64,000 bases of DNA from assembly GCA_022376515.1 (NCBI GenBank), contig WTXI01000136.1, forward strand, positions 1 through 64,000. Direction: 5' to 3'. Source of the DNA: Lactifluus volemus (Eukaryota > Basidiomycota > Agaricomycetes > Russulales > Russulaceae). The translations under genes were made by a program, and so were the position numbers. Below, piece by piece: positions 45,474 to 55,867 of the stretch (the stretch's first letter is position 1; every line of letters begins with the position of its first letter). The notes below the pieces were generated by a model. That model worked only from the letters and a program-made list of their open reading frames with translations, was not told the origin of the DNA and did not search any database.

Positions 45474-48400
45474 ATGACTTCCGAGGCGTTGCGCAATCAG
45501 GTCGCAGCCAAGTGGCAAGATGCTTTCAATAGGCTCAATCGAGGCGCACAAGGTATCTCTGGTCTCATGGAGTTTAGCAATGTCCGTTCGTCTCTTCGTC
45601 GTTCAAAACAAAAACTCTAAATTTTTTTTACCCTTCTTAACAGGCATGGGCGATTGCTGCAGAATTTTTACGTCCGAGAGAGCTTGGGACACCCCCGAAG
45701 GATTTTAGTGAGTGTAGAAAAATGCGGTTTATTTTTTGGTTTGTTAGTTAAACGTTAACGGGGGCGGCGGTGTGCATGTAGATACGGTCGAAGTTAGGAA
45801 CGCGTTTGATGTCCTCATGCAGTGTAGGATGTTACCTATGCTCTTGGAAAGTTTCGTCGGTACGTGTTGCGACCAATCTTTTATTCATTGCATAACACGC
45901 CCGTACACGTACAGAGGATATGCGCCGCAATCAGCATTTGATCACGAATGACGTGGTGAGGTACATGACGGAGTACGAGGTGTGGGGTGTAACTTTTTTT
46001 TTTTGGTGCGCTTCTAGAGCTCTCATCAATATCTGCTTGGGGGGACAGGCTAGCGGAGACCCGGACGTGATCGGCCGACTCGTCCTTCTCTTAGCAGATT
46101 GGTACTTTGCGTGGGCTCCCGGTGGCGAGTAAGTTTTTTGTCCCCAGCTCGCGTGTTTCTGTCCGACGACGAGCCCAACCAAGTCCGTCTAGGTTAGGTC
46201 ATACCATATCCTCAGCATACATCGTCAATTTCCAGACGCACGTCTTCTCCGTTCTGCCTTCGACATTCGCCGGCGGTTTCAAGAAGCTCCTGGCCGCTAC
46301 CCTCGCATTCTATACGCAGGGGGGCGCCGCCGCCGCCGCCGACGCCGCCGCATCGGTGAAGAACTCCAAGCTTTGGCCGTCTTTTGAACTTCTCGGACTC
46401 GCGGATCGTTACGAATCATTGATCGCGAGCGTATGTTATGAACACATTGAAGCACACGTATTGGAGACCTGTATCGGCAAGTGGGACGAACCGATGCTGA
46501 GCAAGTTGCGCGAGTGGATGGCTGATAAAGTTGTGCCTTGGATGCTCCTGCCATACGCCAGGGGTGCAAAGACGAGTGAGTCAGCCTCGCTCTTGGTCTA
46601 ACCCGCCCCCTCGATCTAATTCCCCTGTTACGCATACGTAGCCGAAGAAGCGAGGACGATGTTGCAAGGCGTGGGATCTCGATTCGATTTCCACGTCTGC
46701 AAAACCTTGTGTGATCTCCGGTGAGTGATGTAAACATTTTTTTCTGCGCGTTTCTATTAACCTGATACGTGTTTTCAAAAGAACCAAGGAGATGTTTGAT
46801 ATCGTCATTGACCATCCCGATTCGACACCCGCGCTCCACGATCTCAAAGTGAGGAATTGATCCATCTTTTGGTCTTCTCGGCTCAAATGATATTTTCGGG
46901 GTTGCGTAGGAATGCTTACAACGCGTCGATCAACGCACCCAGCTTGTACAAGCGCTGCGCAAAGCGTGAGCGCCATCATTGACCCCCCTCTTTATTTGGC
47001 TCATTCTTGACCACAGTAATGAAAGAAGATTACTCCATCCTGGCGCAGATACCAAAGTTATCTTGACACAATATGTGTCGTTGATTCGATGCTTACGCAT
47101 CATTGACCCTCCCGGAGTCTTACTATTCAAAGTGGCCGACCCGATTCGACGTTATCTCCGGTGAGCCAACCCCAGTTTCTTGGCATGGAAGGTTCGACTA
47201 AGCGTCCCCAAATTTTAAAAGTGATCGCCCTGACACAATCCGCTGCATCGTTGCCAGCCTCGTGGTAGATGGCGAGAGTGGCGATTCAATAGTTGATGAC
47301 GATGAGCCGATACAGGCACTACAGAGCGCGCCGGCAGACGACTATACCGACCCAAATTGGGAGCCGGAGCCTATCGATGCTGGACCAGGTAAGGTTTTTG
47401 TCCGGTCTGGCCGACTAACCCTGATCAATCCGATAGACTTTCGCGCCAACAGACCGAGCGATGTCGTCAGCACCCTCGTCAGTATCTACGACTCGAAGGA
47501 CCTCTTTGTCAAGGAGCTCCAAGTTCTTCTCGCTCAACGTCTCCTCGCTGTCACCGATGGAAATTACGAGAAGGAGGTGGGGTCTAGTCATTCGGCTAAT
47601 CTTCGGGGTATGTTATCGCTCACTTTGCGAAACAGCGTCGAAATTTAGAGATCCTCAAGATTCGTTTCGGCGAAGGCCCATTGCAAGTTTGCGAGGTCAT
47701 GCTCAAAGACATGACGGATTCAAAGCGGATAGATCAACATGTCCAGTCTCAAAGCTCGGTGAGTGTACGAAACTCAACTTGCTGCGCTCCCGGCGGCTGA
47801 TATTACCTCAAGTCCGTAATGCACCCCACTATCATCTCTCGGCACTTCTGGCCACAGTTTCAGACGACAAAAATTCTCATGCCAGGTCAACTACGCGAGT
47901 ATGACAAATTTTTCCAAACACTCTTATTACTCTTGTAAATTGAAGTCACGTGCATGCAGAATTCAAGAATCGTATGCGCGCGGGTTTGCGACGTTCAAAC
48001 CAGACAAGAAATTACGCTGGCTCTCTCATCTTGGGAGCATCCGCCTTGACATACAATTGCAAGATCGTACCATCAGCGCGGACGTTCCACCTCTCGAAGC
48101 TGCATTCATTGAGCTTTTCTCGGAGCAAGGTGCGGTTTCCATATCCCACGAACGTCTAACGACTCAATTTCACACGTGTTGTCAGACGTCTGGGCCGTGA
48201 ATGATCTTATCACGCGTGTCGGGCCTGTTGAACGTTCGGTGGCGCTCAAAGCACTGCTGGCATGGGTTGATCGCGGTGTATTACGTGAGGAGAGCGACGG
48301 TGGGGATGTGCAGCGCTTCCGCTTATTGGAGAGTACCCCAACTGGTGCTAGCGCAACACCAATAGGAATGTCCACTGCTGGCTCGCGCGTGGCGCTTACA

Positions 48401-48697
48401 GAAGAGGAGCCGACTGTGCTCACAGTGCAGCAGCAACAGGCGGAACAGATGAAGGTGTACTGGAAGGTGCGTTCTCTTTGCGGTCTTTGTGTTGTTGATG
48501 CTCAGGTGGTCTGACGGTAGTTCATCGAGGGAATGCTCACCAACCTCGGCGGCCTTCCACTAGATCGCATCCAAACGATGCTCAAGTTTGCACCGGGGTA
48601 TGACCGCACAGTTGATCAGCTAGGCGCGTTCATGGATGCTGCGCGTCGTGAGGGCCTCGTCAACGTCAAGGATGGAATCTGGCGGCTCAACCGATAA
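45474..48697 (+). CDS. APC2: anaphase-promoting complex subunit 2 (cullin-like)
   Basis: Cullin-homology scaffold of the APC/C ubiquitin ligase that drives mitotic exit; it docks the RING subunit APC11. Many exons. The N-terminus MTSEALRNQVAAKWQDAFNR is followed by SFVEDMRRNQHLITNDVVRY, HVFSVLPSTFAGGFKKLLAA, a poly-Ala tract coded by GCC repeats (46324-46352), then LREWMADKVVPWMLLPYARG and LKECLQRVDQRTQL. The cullin region begins with LTQYVSLIRCLRIIDPPGVL, PADDYTDPNWEPEPIDAGP and FRANRPSDVVSTLVSIYDSK, then LQVLLAQRLLAVTDGNYEKE and CEVMLKDMTDSKRIDQHV. It continues with KPDKKLRWLSHLGSIRLDIQ, DVPPLEAAFIELFSEQ and the winged-helix end (FIEGMLTNLGGLPLDRIQTM, RREGLVNVKDGIWRLNR), with TAA at 48695-48697. 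All frames join without defects, although the exon edges in 45880-46240 are uncertain. Confidence 0.9.
46324..46352 (+). repeat. GCC-rich triplet run inside APC2
   Basis: Codes for an Ala-rich stretch (AAAAADAAAS) between two helical repeats of APC2; probably a variable surface loop. Confidence 0.8.
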
Positions 48698-49477
48698 CTG
48701 GCCGATAGCACGTTTGGAGCTTCTTGGGGGAGGGGCGTTCCTCTTTCTGGATAACCTTCTGCGGGCGCCGTAGAGCCGCTATCAGTCTGTGTGGGGCTAC
48801 ACGCGTCGGAGTGTAGCTTTGATTCACGAGGGAGTGACCTTTTGGGTTCCATACGAGTCATATTTGCAGCAAGGGCTGCCCAGTTAAGACAAGACTATTC
48901 GATGGCAAGCCTTGTCTTCTGCGCTTTTGTAAACTGAAAGTGGGCACGCACGAGAAGCGTCGTGGGCCAAAAAAATAAAACATGGATGATGTGACTTGTC
49001 GTTGGGCACTGCAATTCGTTTCCACAATCAACTTGTGGCGGTGAGTATGCCGAATTGAGAACTTTGCTAGACTGGCGCTACGAGACTGGCCTGGAAACCT
49101 AGTGAACGTTACAAGGGCGTTGCGAGTTGCACGCATCAAGGGTTTCACCTAGACGTTCACCGCCTTGGGGCTTATTCAGGAATCGAGTTTGTGAGGATGT
49201 GAACTTTGTAGAGTGACATGACCACACTGGCAAGGCACCGAATATAAATTACATAATAAATGATAGTAGTTCAAAATCGAGACACGGGTGGTCTTGTGTC
49301 TTTCGCCCCTCTCTTCATTCTCCTTCTTTCCTCTCCATCCCTACATTTCCTCTACTCTCTCCCGTTTATCGAGAGGGAAAACGTTCACTACCATCTCAAA
49401 TTATTATATTTTTTTTCGACACACGAATCACTTTTTTTTTTTGTGCATAAAAGAAACTCAAGAAAAAAAAAAAAACG
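48698..49477. other. spacer with CT-rich promoter tract
   Basis: 780 bases between APC2 and the MAPKK gene. The left part is unremarkable. From 49305 to 49370 it is strongly pyrimidine-rich (TTCTCCTTCTTTCCTCTCC), followed by T and A runs just before the ATG at 49478. This is the likely core promoter and 5' leader of the MAPKK gene. Confidence 0.55.
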
Positions 49478-51113
49478 ATGAATCGTATCCGCTCGAAGCG
49501 CAATTTCAAGTCACTCCAACTCGACGTTACGGCTCAACCTCCGATTCCGCAAGAGCCAGATCCCGTCCCAATGCGCGCGCCGCCAATGGCAAATAAATCG
49601 GTAGTGGCCGCCGCAGGAGGTGCCAAAAAGCGTCCGCCGCCGATGAACCTCAAGCCCAAGGCGCCGATCGAACAACAGCCTTCAACAGCAGGCGAAATCG
49701 GGAGCGCGATGGGAGGTATGATGACTACAGGTGGTGCGAGTATCCTCACCGTCACGTCGGGACCGACATCGGCGCCGGCTAGCGGGACGATATCGGCCAA
49801 CTCGAAACGAATGACGTATCATACGACGTTGTCGAACAAACTTGCGAGTTTGGATATGAGCGCGGAGGTCAAGTATGATTTGAGAGATGAAGATCTCAAG
49901 GATTTGCATGAACTTGGACAGGGAAATGGTGGGAGCGTGAAAAAGGTGGAACATGTTCCGACGCATACCATCATGGCCAAGAAGGTAGCCTTTTTCCTTT
50001 CTTCCCCGTGTGTGTGTTTTCGCTCAACATGGGAGTTTTTGTTGGTAGATTGTCCTTATCGACGCGAAGCCATCGGTTCGCAAGCAGATCCTACGAGAGC
50101 TGCAGATCATGCATGACTGTCACTCGGAATACATCATTTCGTTCTACGGCGCATTCTTGTCTGATCCCAATATTTGCATCTGCATGGAGTTTATGGACAA
50201 GGGTTCGCTCGATGGCATTTACAAACGCATTGGCGCGATCGACATTGACGTCGTGGCCAAAGTGGCGCATGCCGTCCTCGAAGGTCTCACTTACCTCTAT
50301 GATGTCCACCGCATCATTCATCGCGGTAGGTCCTTATCCGTGGGTTTCGAGGCTATGTAGGGGCAGGTCTCTAACTCGCTCGCAACGATCAGACATCAAG
50401 CCGTCTAACATTCTGTTCAATTCCAAGGGTCAGATCAAAATTTGTGATTTCGGCGTTTCGGGCGAATTGATCAATTCGATCGCGGATACCTTTGTTGGGA
50501 CATCAACTTACATGAGCGTGCGCACCATCACCATGGTACTGATCATTTCTAGTTATGCGTTGCTGACGTCCGATCATGTCTTTGTAGCCTGAACGGATAC
50601 AGGGTGCACAATATACCGTCAAGTCGGACGTCTGGTCTCTCGGGATCTCGCTCATCGAGCTGGCTCTTGGCCGATTCCCGTTCTCCGAGTCTGCGTCGGA
50701 CGACGATTCTGATCTCTCTGAATTCGAGGGCACCCTCTCACCATCACGCCCAGTACCGCTGGAGAAGGTGAAGGATGAGAGCAAGGATAAGAAGCATAAC
50801 CGGCGGAAGAGCAAGGGCGTGACCCTTCAAGGTGGTGGCATGACAATGAGCATCTTGGAACTGCTACAACACATTGTCAATGAACCAGCGCCGAAGCTCA
50901 CGCCGGAGGGCCGCTTTCCGAAAATGGCTGAAGATTTTGTCAACAGCTGCTTGCTAAAAGATCCGGATCAACGACGGACACCGAAAGATCTCATGGTGCC
51001 GTATTTTGTGCCCTTTTGACGCACGTGTGTTGACCTTTTCCCAGAATCACGAGTGGATCGTCCACGCACGAACGACAAGCTTTGATCTCGAGACGTGGGC
51101 GAGTATAGTCTGA
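49478..51113 (+). CDS. STE7: MAP kinase kinase, STE7/Fuz7 type
   Basis: Dual-specificity kinase that phosphorylates a MAPK on Thr-x-Tyr; relatives act in the mating and filamentation pathway. A disordered Pro/Ala-rich N-terminus of about 100 residues precedes the kinase. Motifs: [17 protein letters not shown] (P-loop), [20 protein letters not shown] (catalytic Lys, split by the intron at 49985-50049), [58 protein letters not shown] (catalytic loop, after an intron), [20 protein letters not shown] and TSTYMSPERIQG. The activation segment has the MAPKK Ser/Thr pair SIADT. A 50-residue charged insert ([18 protein letters not shown]) precedes [18 protein letters not shown]. The last exon reads [20 protein letters not shown], with TGA at 51111-51113. 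Confidence 0.93.
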
Positions 51114-51611
51114 CAGAGGATAGGTGCGCGTTTCTGATACCCGGTTTCTTCTGGATGGGGAGGCTCATGGTCGCCATAATGAGCAAAGGCTGTCGGGTGC
51201 GATGCTGGTGCGAGAGCGTTCGTGAAGCCATTGCGATGTATGTATTTTAGAATCAATCACCAAACACTCGCTTCTATAAACTATTGTCTCTCTTTACCAC
51301 TCGTCGTTGGTCGCGGTGATATCAGACTGCGCCTGATCTCTCTCGGACGCTTAAGCCGTGATTGGCGCCCGACTAGATTTGATCCATCCGAGATTTACCT
51401 TCCACCTTTTGCTCGGTTGACCCATTTGGGTTTTTCGGGCGACAAAGCTTACCCTTGTCAAACAAAAACTTTCTGTTGTGGTTGTTGTGGTTGGTGGACC
51501 CAAAGTTCGAAAAAAGTTGACGCACGTGTGATCTGATCGACGGTGCAACCGTACCGAACGTCCGACTTGGTACTAGTACAAAATAAAAAGAATTTCTAAA
51601 AAATTTTGAAC
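51114..51611. other. spacer left of the TIR element
   Basis: About 500 bases of ordinary sequence containing the MAPKK 3' region. No gene recognised. It ends at the TTAA (51612-51615) that borders the element to the right. Confidence 0.4.
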
Positions 51612-51642
51612 TTAACGCCCTACGAGAAATGTCTTACAGTAA

Positions 51643-51870
51643 ACTAATCGCAATTAATAGAAATTAAATATTGATCTAAGGAAACCGATAACAGTTGATA
51701 TGGATTACATTGATTGATATCGGCTAATAGAATTTGAATATCATTCAATACTTTTCAATCACCAGTTGAATTCTGTTGAATAATAATGATTGCATGTCAC
51801 GAGATTTATTATTCAATCTAAGGCAACTGATTGGAATTGAATAAAACATATCGCGCACTATCGTTCCAGT
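51643..51870. repeat. AT-rich subterminal zone, left
   Basis: About 230 bases dense in ATTGAAT/ATTCAAT-like words (TGAATATCATTCAATACT, AATTGAATAAAAC and others). The zone at 54112-54341 inside the other end is alike in composition and words. Confidence 0.6.
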
Positions 51871-52299
51871 TTATCGAACGCGCAAAAACCCTGCATCGAG
51901 TACTCACTGTGTCCGGTCACAGAGCCGACTTCAGCGTAATGACCTATATTACTATTTGTAATTGTTTGTCGGATCAACTTTGTGTTGCGCTGATTCGAAT
52001 GCATACATTTCTTCCTTCTTCCTCTCCTTCTCAAAAGTGTCCCCCAGTTCTTTCCTCCGCTGCCCGTGAGACTTGTATACTCTCCACAGACCTTCGTGAG
52101 TGTCTCCCTTCCTGCTTTCTTCAGACCAGCATCATTTGGGTCTTTTTGGGGGGCCACATCTTCAATTGAGCTAATGGCCGTGCTTTTCTCCCATTGCCCC
52201 CCAACGTGCTTCCTCTCTGCCAGCGTGCCTCTCCTACTTACCACCACCACCATGGCATCACTCACTGGCATCACCGTTGTCACCTGCCTCCCCTCCGGC

Positions 52300-52905
52300 C
52301 CTCCTGTGCTGTTGCCGTCATGAAGAGATCCTCACGTTGTCGTCGGTTCAGCAAATTCACAAATCTTATGCGTCTGCAGACACGGCATTGATGTACTTTG
52401 CCCAGGATGGCTGTTACCCAGGCCCAATTTCAGGGAAAAAGCCCTCTCCTGTCACTTCCCACATTGGCTTCAACGAGAATGCGACACTACCGTTCGAACC
52501 CGGCAAGACCTATCGACTCCGCACTGAACACTGGTGCGTTTGCCGTGTTCTTCTTCTGGATTGATGGCCACGATATGCGTATTATAGAACCCGACGGCGT
52601 CCGTATACCCTTGACATCTGCGTTGGAGGCTAATCTGATGCCGACAATATATCGTAGACTGACGCCGACGAGCACCCCATCAACCTTCTGAGCGTCACTG
52701 TTGCTCAGCGTTATTCAGTGTTGGTTACTGCGCGCAATGATGCTGGCTGTAACTGGGCAATTCATGCCAACAGGGACACGACCATGTTCCCGATACCCTT
52801 CAGCCTAGTGAGTTCGTTGATTGCAACACTCGATAGTGGATAATTTCTGAATTCCAGACATAACCTCACCAGAGCAACAGACCTCCTCTTGACCTTGGCA
52901 TCTCC
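52300..52905 (+). pseudogene. ferroxidase (FET3-like multicopper oxidase) fragment
   Basis: Captured internal piece of a high-affinity iron uptake ferroxidase. Readable parts: ALMYFAQDGCYPGPISGKKP, NENATLPFEPGKTYRLR, then (after a frame change) NTGAFAVFFFWIDGHDMRI and IEPDGV, VTVAQRYSVLVTARNDAGCN and WAIHANRDTTMF. DTLQP then joins NITSPE across an intron at 52809-52859. This is the second cupredoxin domain of FET3 (family: G.NATLPFEPGKTYRLR..NT.AF..F.FWIDGHDM.IIE.DG). Copper-ligand regions at both ends are missing and the frame is broken at about 52530, 52620 and 52785, so no enzyme can be made. The retained intron shows capture from genomic DNA rather than cDNA. Confidence 0.78.
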
Positions 52906-53589
52906 ATGCCAACCCCCCCTTCCCCTGGCCGCCGCCGCTGTCAGATTGGTTTTTGTTTTCTATGGCTAACTTTTTTTCCCTTCCAGCGTTACCTGCAACC
53001 TTGGTGCGTGTGGTGTTATCAAACTCTGCTGGGTGTGGTTAATACCTGGAAGCGAGCTCTTTTCTCACCCCGTTCCCTTTTTTTTGCTGTAGTTTGGGGA
53101 AAAGTGGTGGTACTGCCTCGTATGAACGGCAGGTGGGGTCTTCAACATCTTGCTATTGATGGGCGCAAATCTCATTGGTTTTGTCCTCGGTGTGGACGGT
53201 GCGTAGTACTTTGTCATGAAATGACTGGTGGCTGGGATGGTATGTCTCTCCTAAAGACCTTTGTAACACTATATTTCGTTGATTGAGGTAATCCCAGGAA
53301 TTCGATCTGCGCAAACGATGGGGTAGCCAACACCTTGTGGTGGTCTGGGTCACACTGTCATTGGCAAGGTCAGCCCTTCGCTGCAAGGGATCCCATCTTT
53401 GACATCTTTCTTACAGTCTTTGTTGGTCACTGGAGCCATGTTCCCATGGCTGATTTGGTCCACCGGGACGATGCCTGTGCGTTTCAGTCTTTCCCTATTG
53501 TTTCTGCCTTACCCTTTATGACTAGAACTCGAGAGTGTTTAACGGCCTTGATGGTTTCCAATACAGATAGATCGCCAAACCCAAGAAGA

Positions 53590-53960
53590 AACAAAAAACA
53601 ATAAGTGCTTGTAGGTTGATTGCGTGGTGGCTTCTTCTGCACCAGACGTTGCAGGTGCATCTCGAGCACCTTGGCACTTTTCCGCATCCTCTGCTTCTCC
53701 ACCCACTCATTCAGCCACAGCTCGTACTCCTTCAATGTCGTTTCCAGCTCGTCGAGTTCCGTCTTGGTGTATCGTCCGGTGGCTGTGCCCGCCCTGCTCT
53801 TCTGCGGTGAGGTTCGCGCACGCATTGATGAGGAATAGGCGCATGTGCCAGTTCCACATCTGACTGGTGTTCAGCGCCTCTGACCTCACCGTGACTGCTG
53901 CTACCACTGCCGTCCTGTGGAGAGTCCCATGATCCGTCCCAAATCCCCCCCCCTCGCACA
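53590..53960 (-). pseudogene. LHS1/HYOU1-type HSP70 C-terminal fragment
   Basis: Minus-strand piece of the ER-lumen HSP70-like nucleotide exchange chaperone family (LHS1/HYOU1). It reads EALNTSQMWNWHMRLFLINA, then CANLTAEEQ. One extra base shifts the frame, and it continues GRYTKTELDELETTLKEYEL, WLNEWVEKQRMRKSAKVLEM and HLQRLVQKKPPRNQ. About 14 codons usual between 'NEWVEKQ' and 'AKVLE' are missing. The ATPase domain and the ER retention end are absent. It lies antiparallel to the ferroxidase fragment inside the same element. Confidence 0.75.
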
Positions 53961-54111
53961 GCAGCAAATCCAAGCCCATGCTGTTAGGCCGAGGAGCTCC
54001 CACGCCCATGCCCAGAGCAGACGATGTGGAGGTGGTACACGGTCAGTGTCAAGGATGACTTAGATTGCTTGATGCGTAGCTGGACAGAGGCAAGGCGATT
54101 AGGATCGAGGG

Positions 54112-54341
54112 TAGAATAAAATTGAATAGAGCTGTAGCTGTAAATAGAAAATAAATGGTGATCGATTCAATTTTACCTGATTCAATCGTGCAATCAAACG
54201 AATTCAAATCCGATCCGATCTAATATTCAATTGAATTCGGAAAACTGAAAATGTTTTCGATTTGTCCATTCAATTAAATCGCAAAAAGACTCATCCGTTG
54301 ATAAAAATTGAATCAATTCAACTAGTTAAATTTACTTCGAA
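54112..54341. repeat. AT-rich subterminal zone, right
   Basis: Dense in ATTCAATT-like words (CATTCAATTAAATCG, ATTGAATCAATTCAACTAG). Mirrors the left subterminal zone of the TIR element. Confidence 0.6.
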
Positions 54342-54371
54342 TTACTGTAAGTCATTTCTCGCTGGGCTTAA

Positions 54372-55867
54372 CGTCTGGGGCTTCGTAAGTTACACGTAAC
54401 AAAAAAGTTGCCAAAAAAAAAAAAAGGGAGCTGAATCGAGGCACGAGTTCGCCGCCGCGTGGGAAAGTGGCGATAACAGATTTCCGAGTCATACGCAAGC
54501 AATGGCAGGTGATACAGTATCCTTGGCATTTTTTTCCTGTTAATTCCCACGTGGCCCTGCACGATGCACGGTGTTCAAAACCGTTCAACGTTCAACAATA
54601 ACAATTACCCCCTCTGAGATTGAAAATATACCGTTAACCATTTATTGTTGTATGAGTCTTATCTTTCCTAGCCAAGGGGAGGCGGCGGGGGTAAATCGAA
54701 CAATCTTCTTGCCCCTGTCCACATTGTACTTAGCGCATGGCTGGTTCCTTAATAGCTCCACACTTTCTGATGGACCATGTACTGTACTGTACTGATTCAG
54801 ACAACGCGGCTACTATATAATCATCTTCAGAAACGTCAGCATACAGTATAAGGATATACTGCACTGTAGTGTGAAGGGGTGCAGTTGAGATTTTTATTTT
54901 TATTTTTACGTGTCGCAGTCCGAGGGGACAGCCGCCAAAAAGCTTGCATTTGTATTGCTTTGCAGTAAATCATGTTCATTTACGGCGGCCAAGTTCCGGA
55001 CTCAAGAGACGTTGTTTGCCCCTCGACATTGGTCGCGTCGCAATAATGTTAAGAATTATGCGTGTGGGTGCAAACGTCCAAGTTGGTTATGGTTATAAAC
55101 CTAACACACTAACATCGTCATTTGTTTCGTGCTACCGTAGAGTAGCAAATGTTCACTCCTTTGTTAGAGGGAGTACTAGCTTAGTACGACTTGAGTCATG
55201 TCCGCATCTGCGTCGCAGCTCTAGCAAGCAGCCGGACAAATAGAGGCCAAAAATAATAATTTTGAGTTGATCTAAGAGTATGGGTAGCAAACATGTCACG
55301 GTGGCCCGCGTTGCTCATACGAGCTTGTACAAGTAAAAGAAAATACATTTCCCTTCAAGTTTTTTGATGAACTACTATAGACAGCAAGGTAAAGACATCC
55401 AGTGGTGAGATCGTGATACGTTGAGGCGTGAGGTATCATCGTAATACTACTACTGTACAAAACAAATCCGAGACCGAGGCGCAAAACCGAAAGGAAAACA
55501 TGCATGTGATACTAAAGCAGCACCTATATATCCACAGCAGTAAGTCATCACAGGACGCATCACGAAGGAAAAGAGTAAAAACTGGAACGCGGTGAAAGGG
55601 TACAGCACGCTGCCCGGGAGAGGGGGGACTCGGACATGTGGATTAGCAAAGGAGGGTAAGTGCGAGGCGGGCTCAGGTAGCTCGGCTCGCAGCCGAAGGC
55701 ATTGGGGAGACATAACGGGAAAAGGGATTAAGACCGATAATCGTGGTAGCCGAGATCCAGTGATGGTCGTGGCATAAAAAAAAAAGTTGAAGGGAGTATG
55801 GCATAGAGGGGACGAACGAGAGAAAGCAAAAAAAAAGTGGGCAGGGGTCATGCTGACTTCACAATGA
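54372..55867. other. spacer between TIR element and P450
   Basis: About 1.5 kb with no exon chain recognised. A minus-strand open frame (55450-55851) codes a Pro/Phe-rich sequence of low complexity and does not look like a gene. It should hold the P450 terminator. Confidence 0.4.

Larger units (their letters stand above)
51616..54367. mobile_element. non-autonomous TIR element carrying two gene fragments
   Basis: A 2752-bp segment with inverted ends. GAGAAATGTCTTACAGTAA at 51624-51642 faces its reverse complement with one mismatch at 54342-54360. The similarity extends outward as CGCCCTAC versus GCCCAGC. TTAA lies immediately outside both ends (51612-51615 and 54368-54371), the target-site pattern of piggyBac-type elements, whose ends also begin with CCC. 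Between AT-rich subterminal zones lie a ferroxidase fragment (+) and an LHS1/HYOU1 fragment (-), both broken. No transposase is visible, so movement would need a partner element elsewhere. Assignment to piggyBac rests on TTAA and CCC alone. Confidence 0.68.

Noticed and set aside
46297..46839. Minus-strand Arg-rich frame of 180 codons
   Set aside because: It is the reverse shadow of the GCC-rich APC2 exon.
55450..55851. Minus-strand frame of 133 codons near the P450 3' end
   Set aside because: Pro/Phe/Ser-biased low-complexity sequence without a recognisable domain or exon partners.
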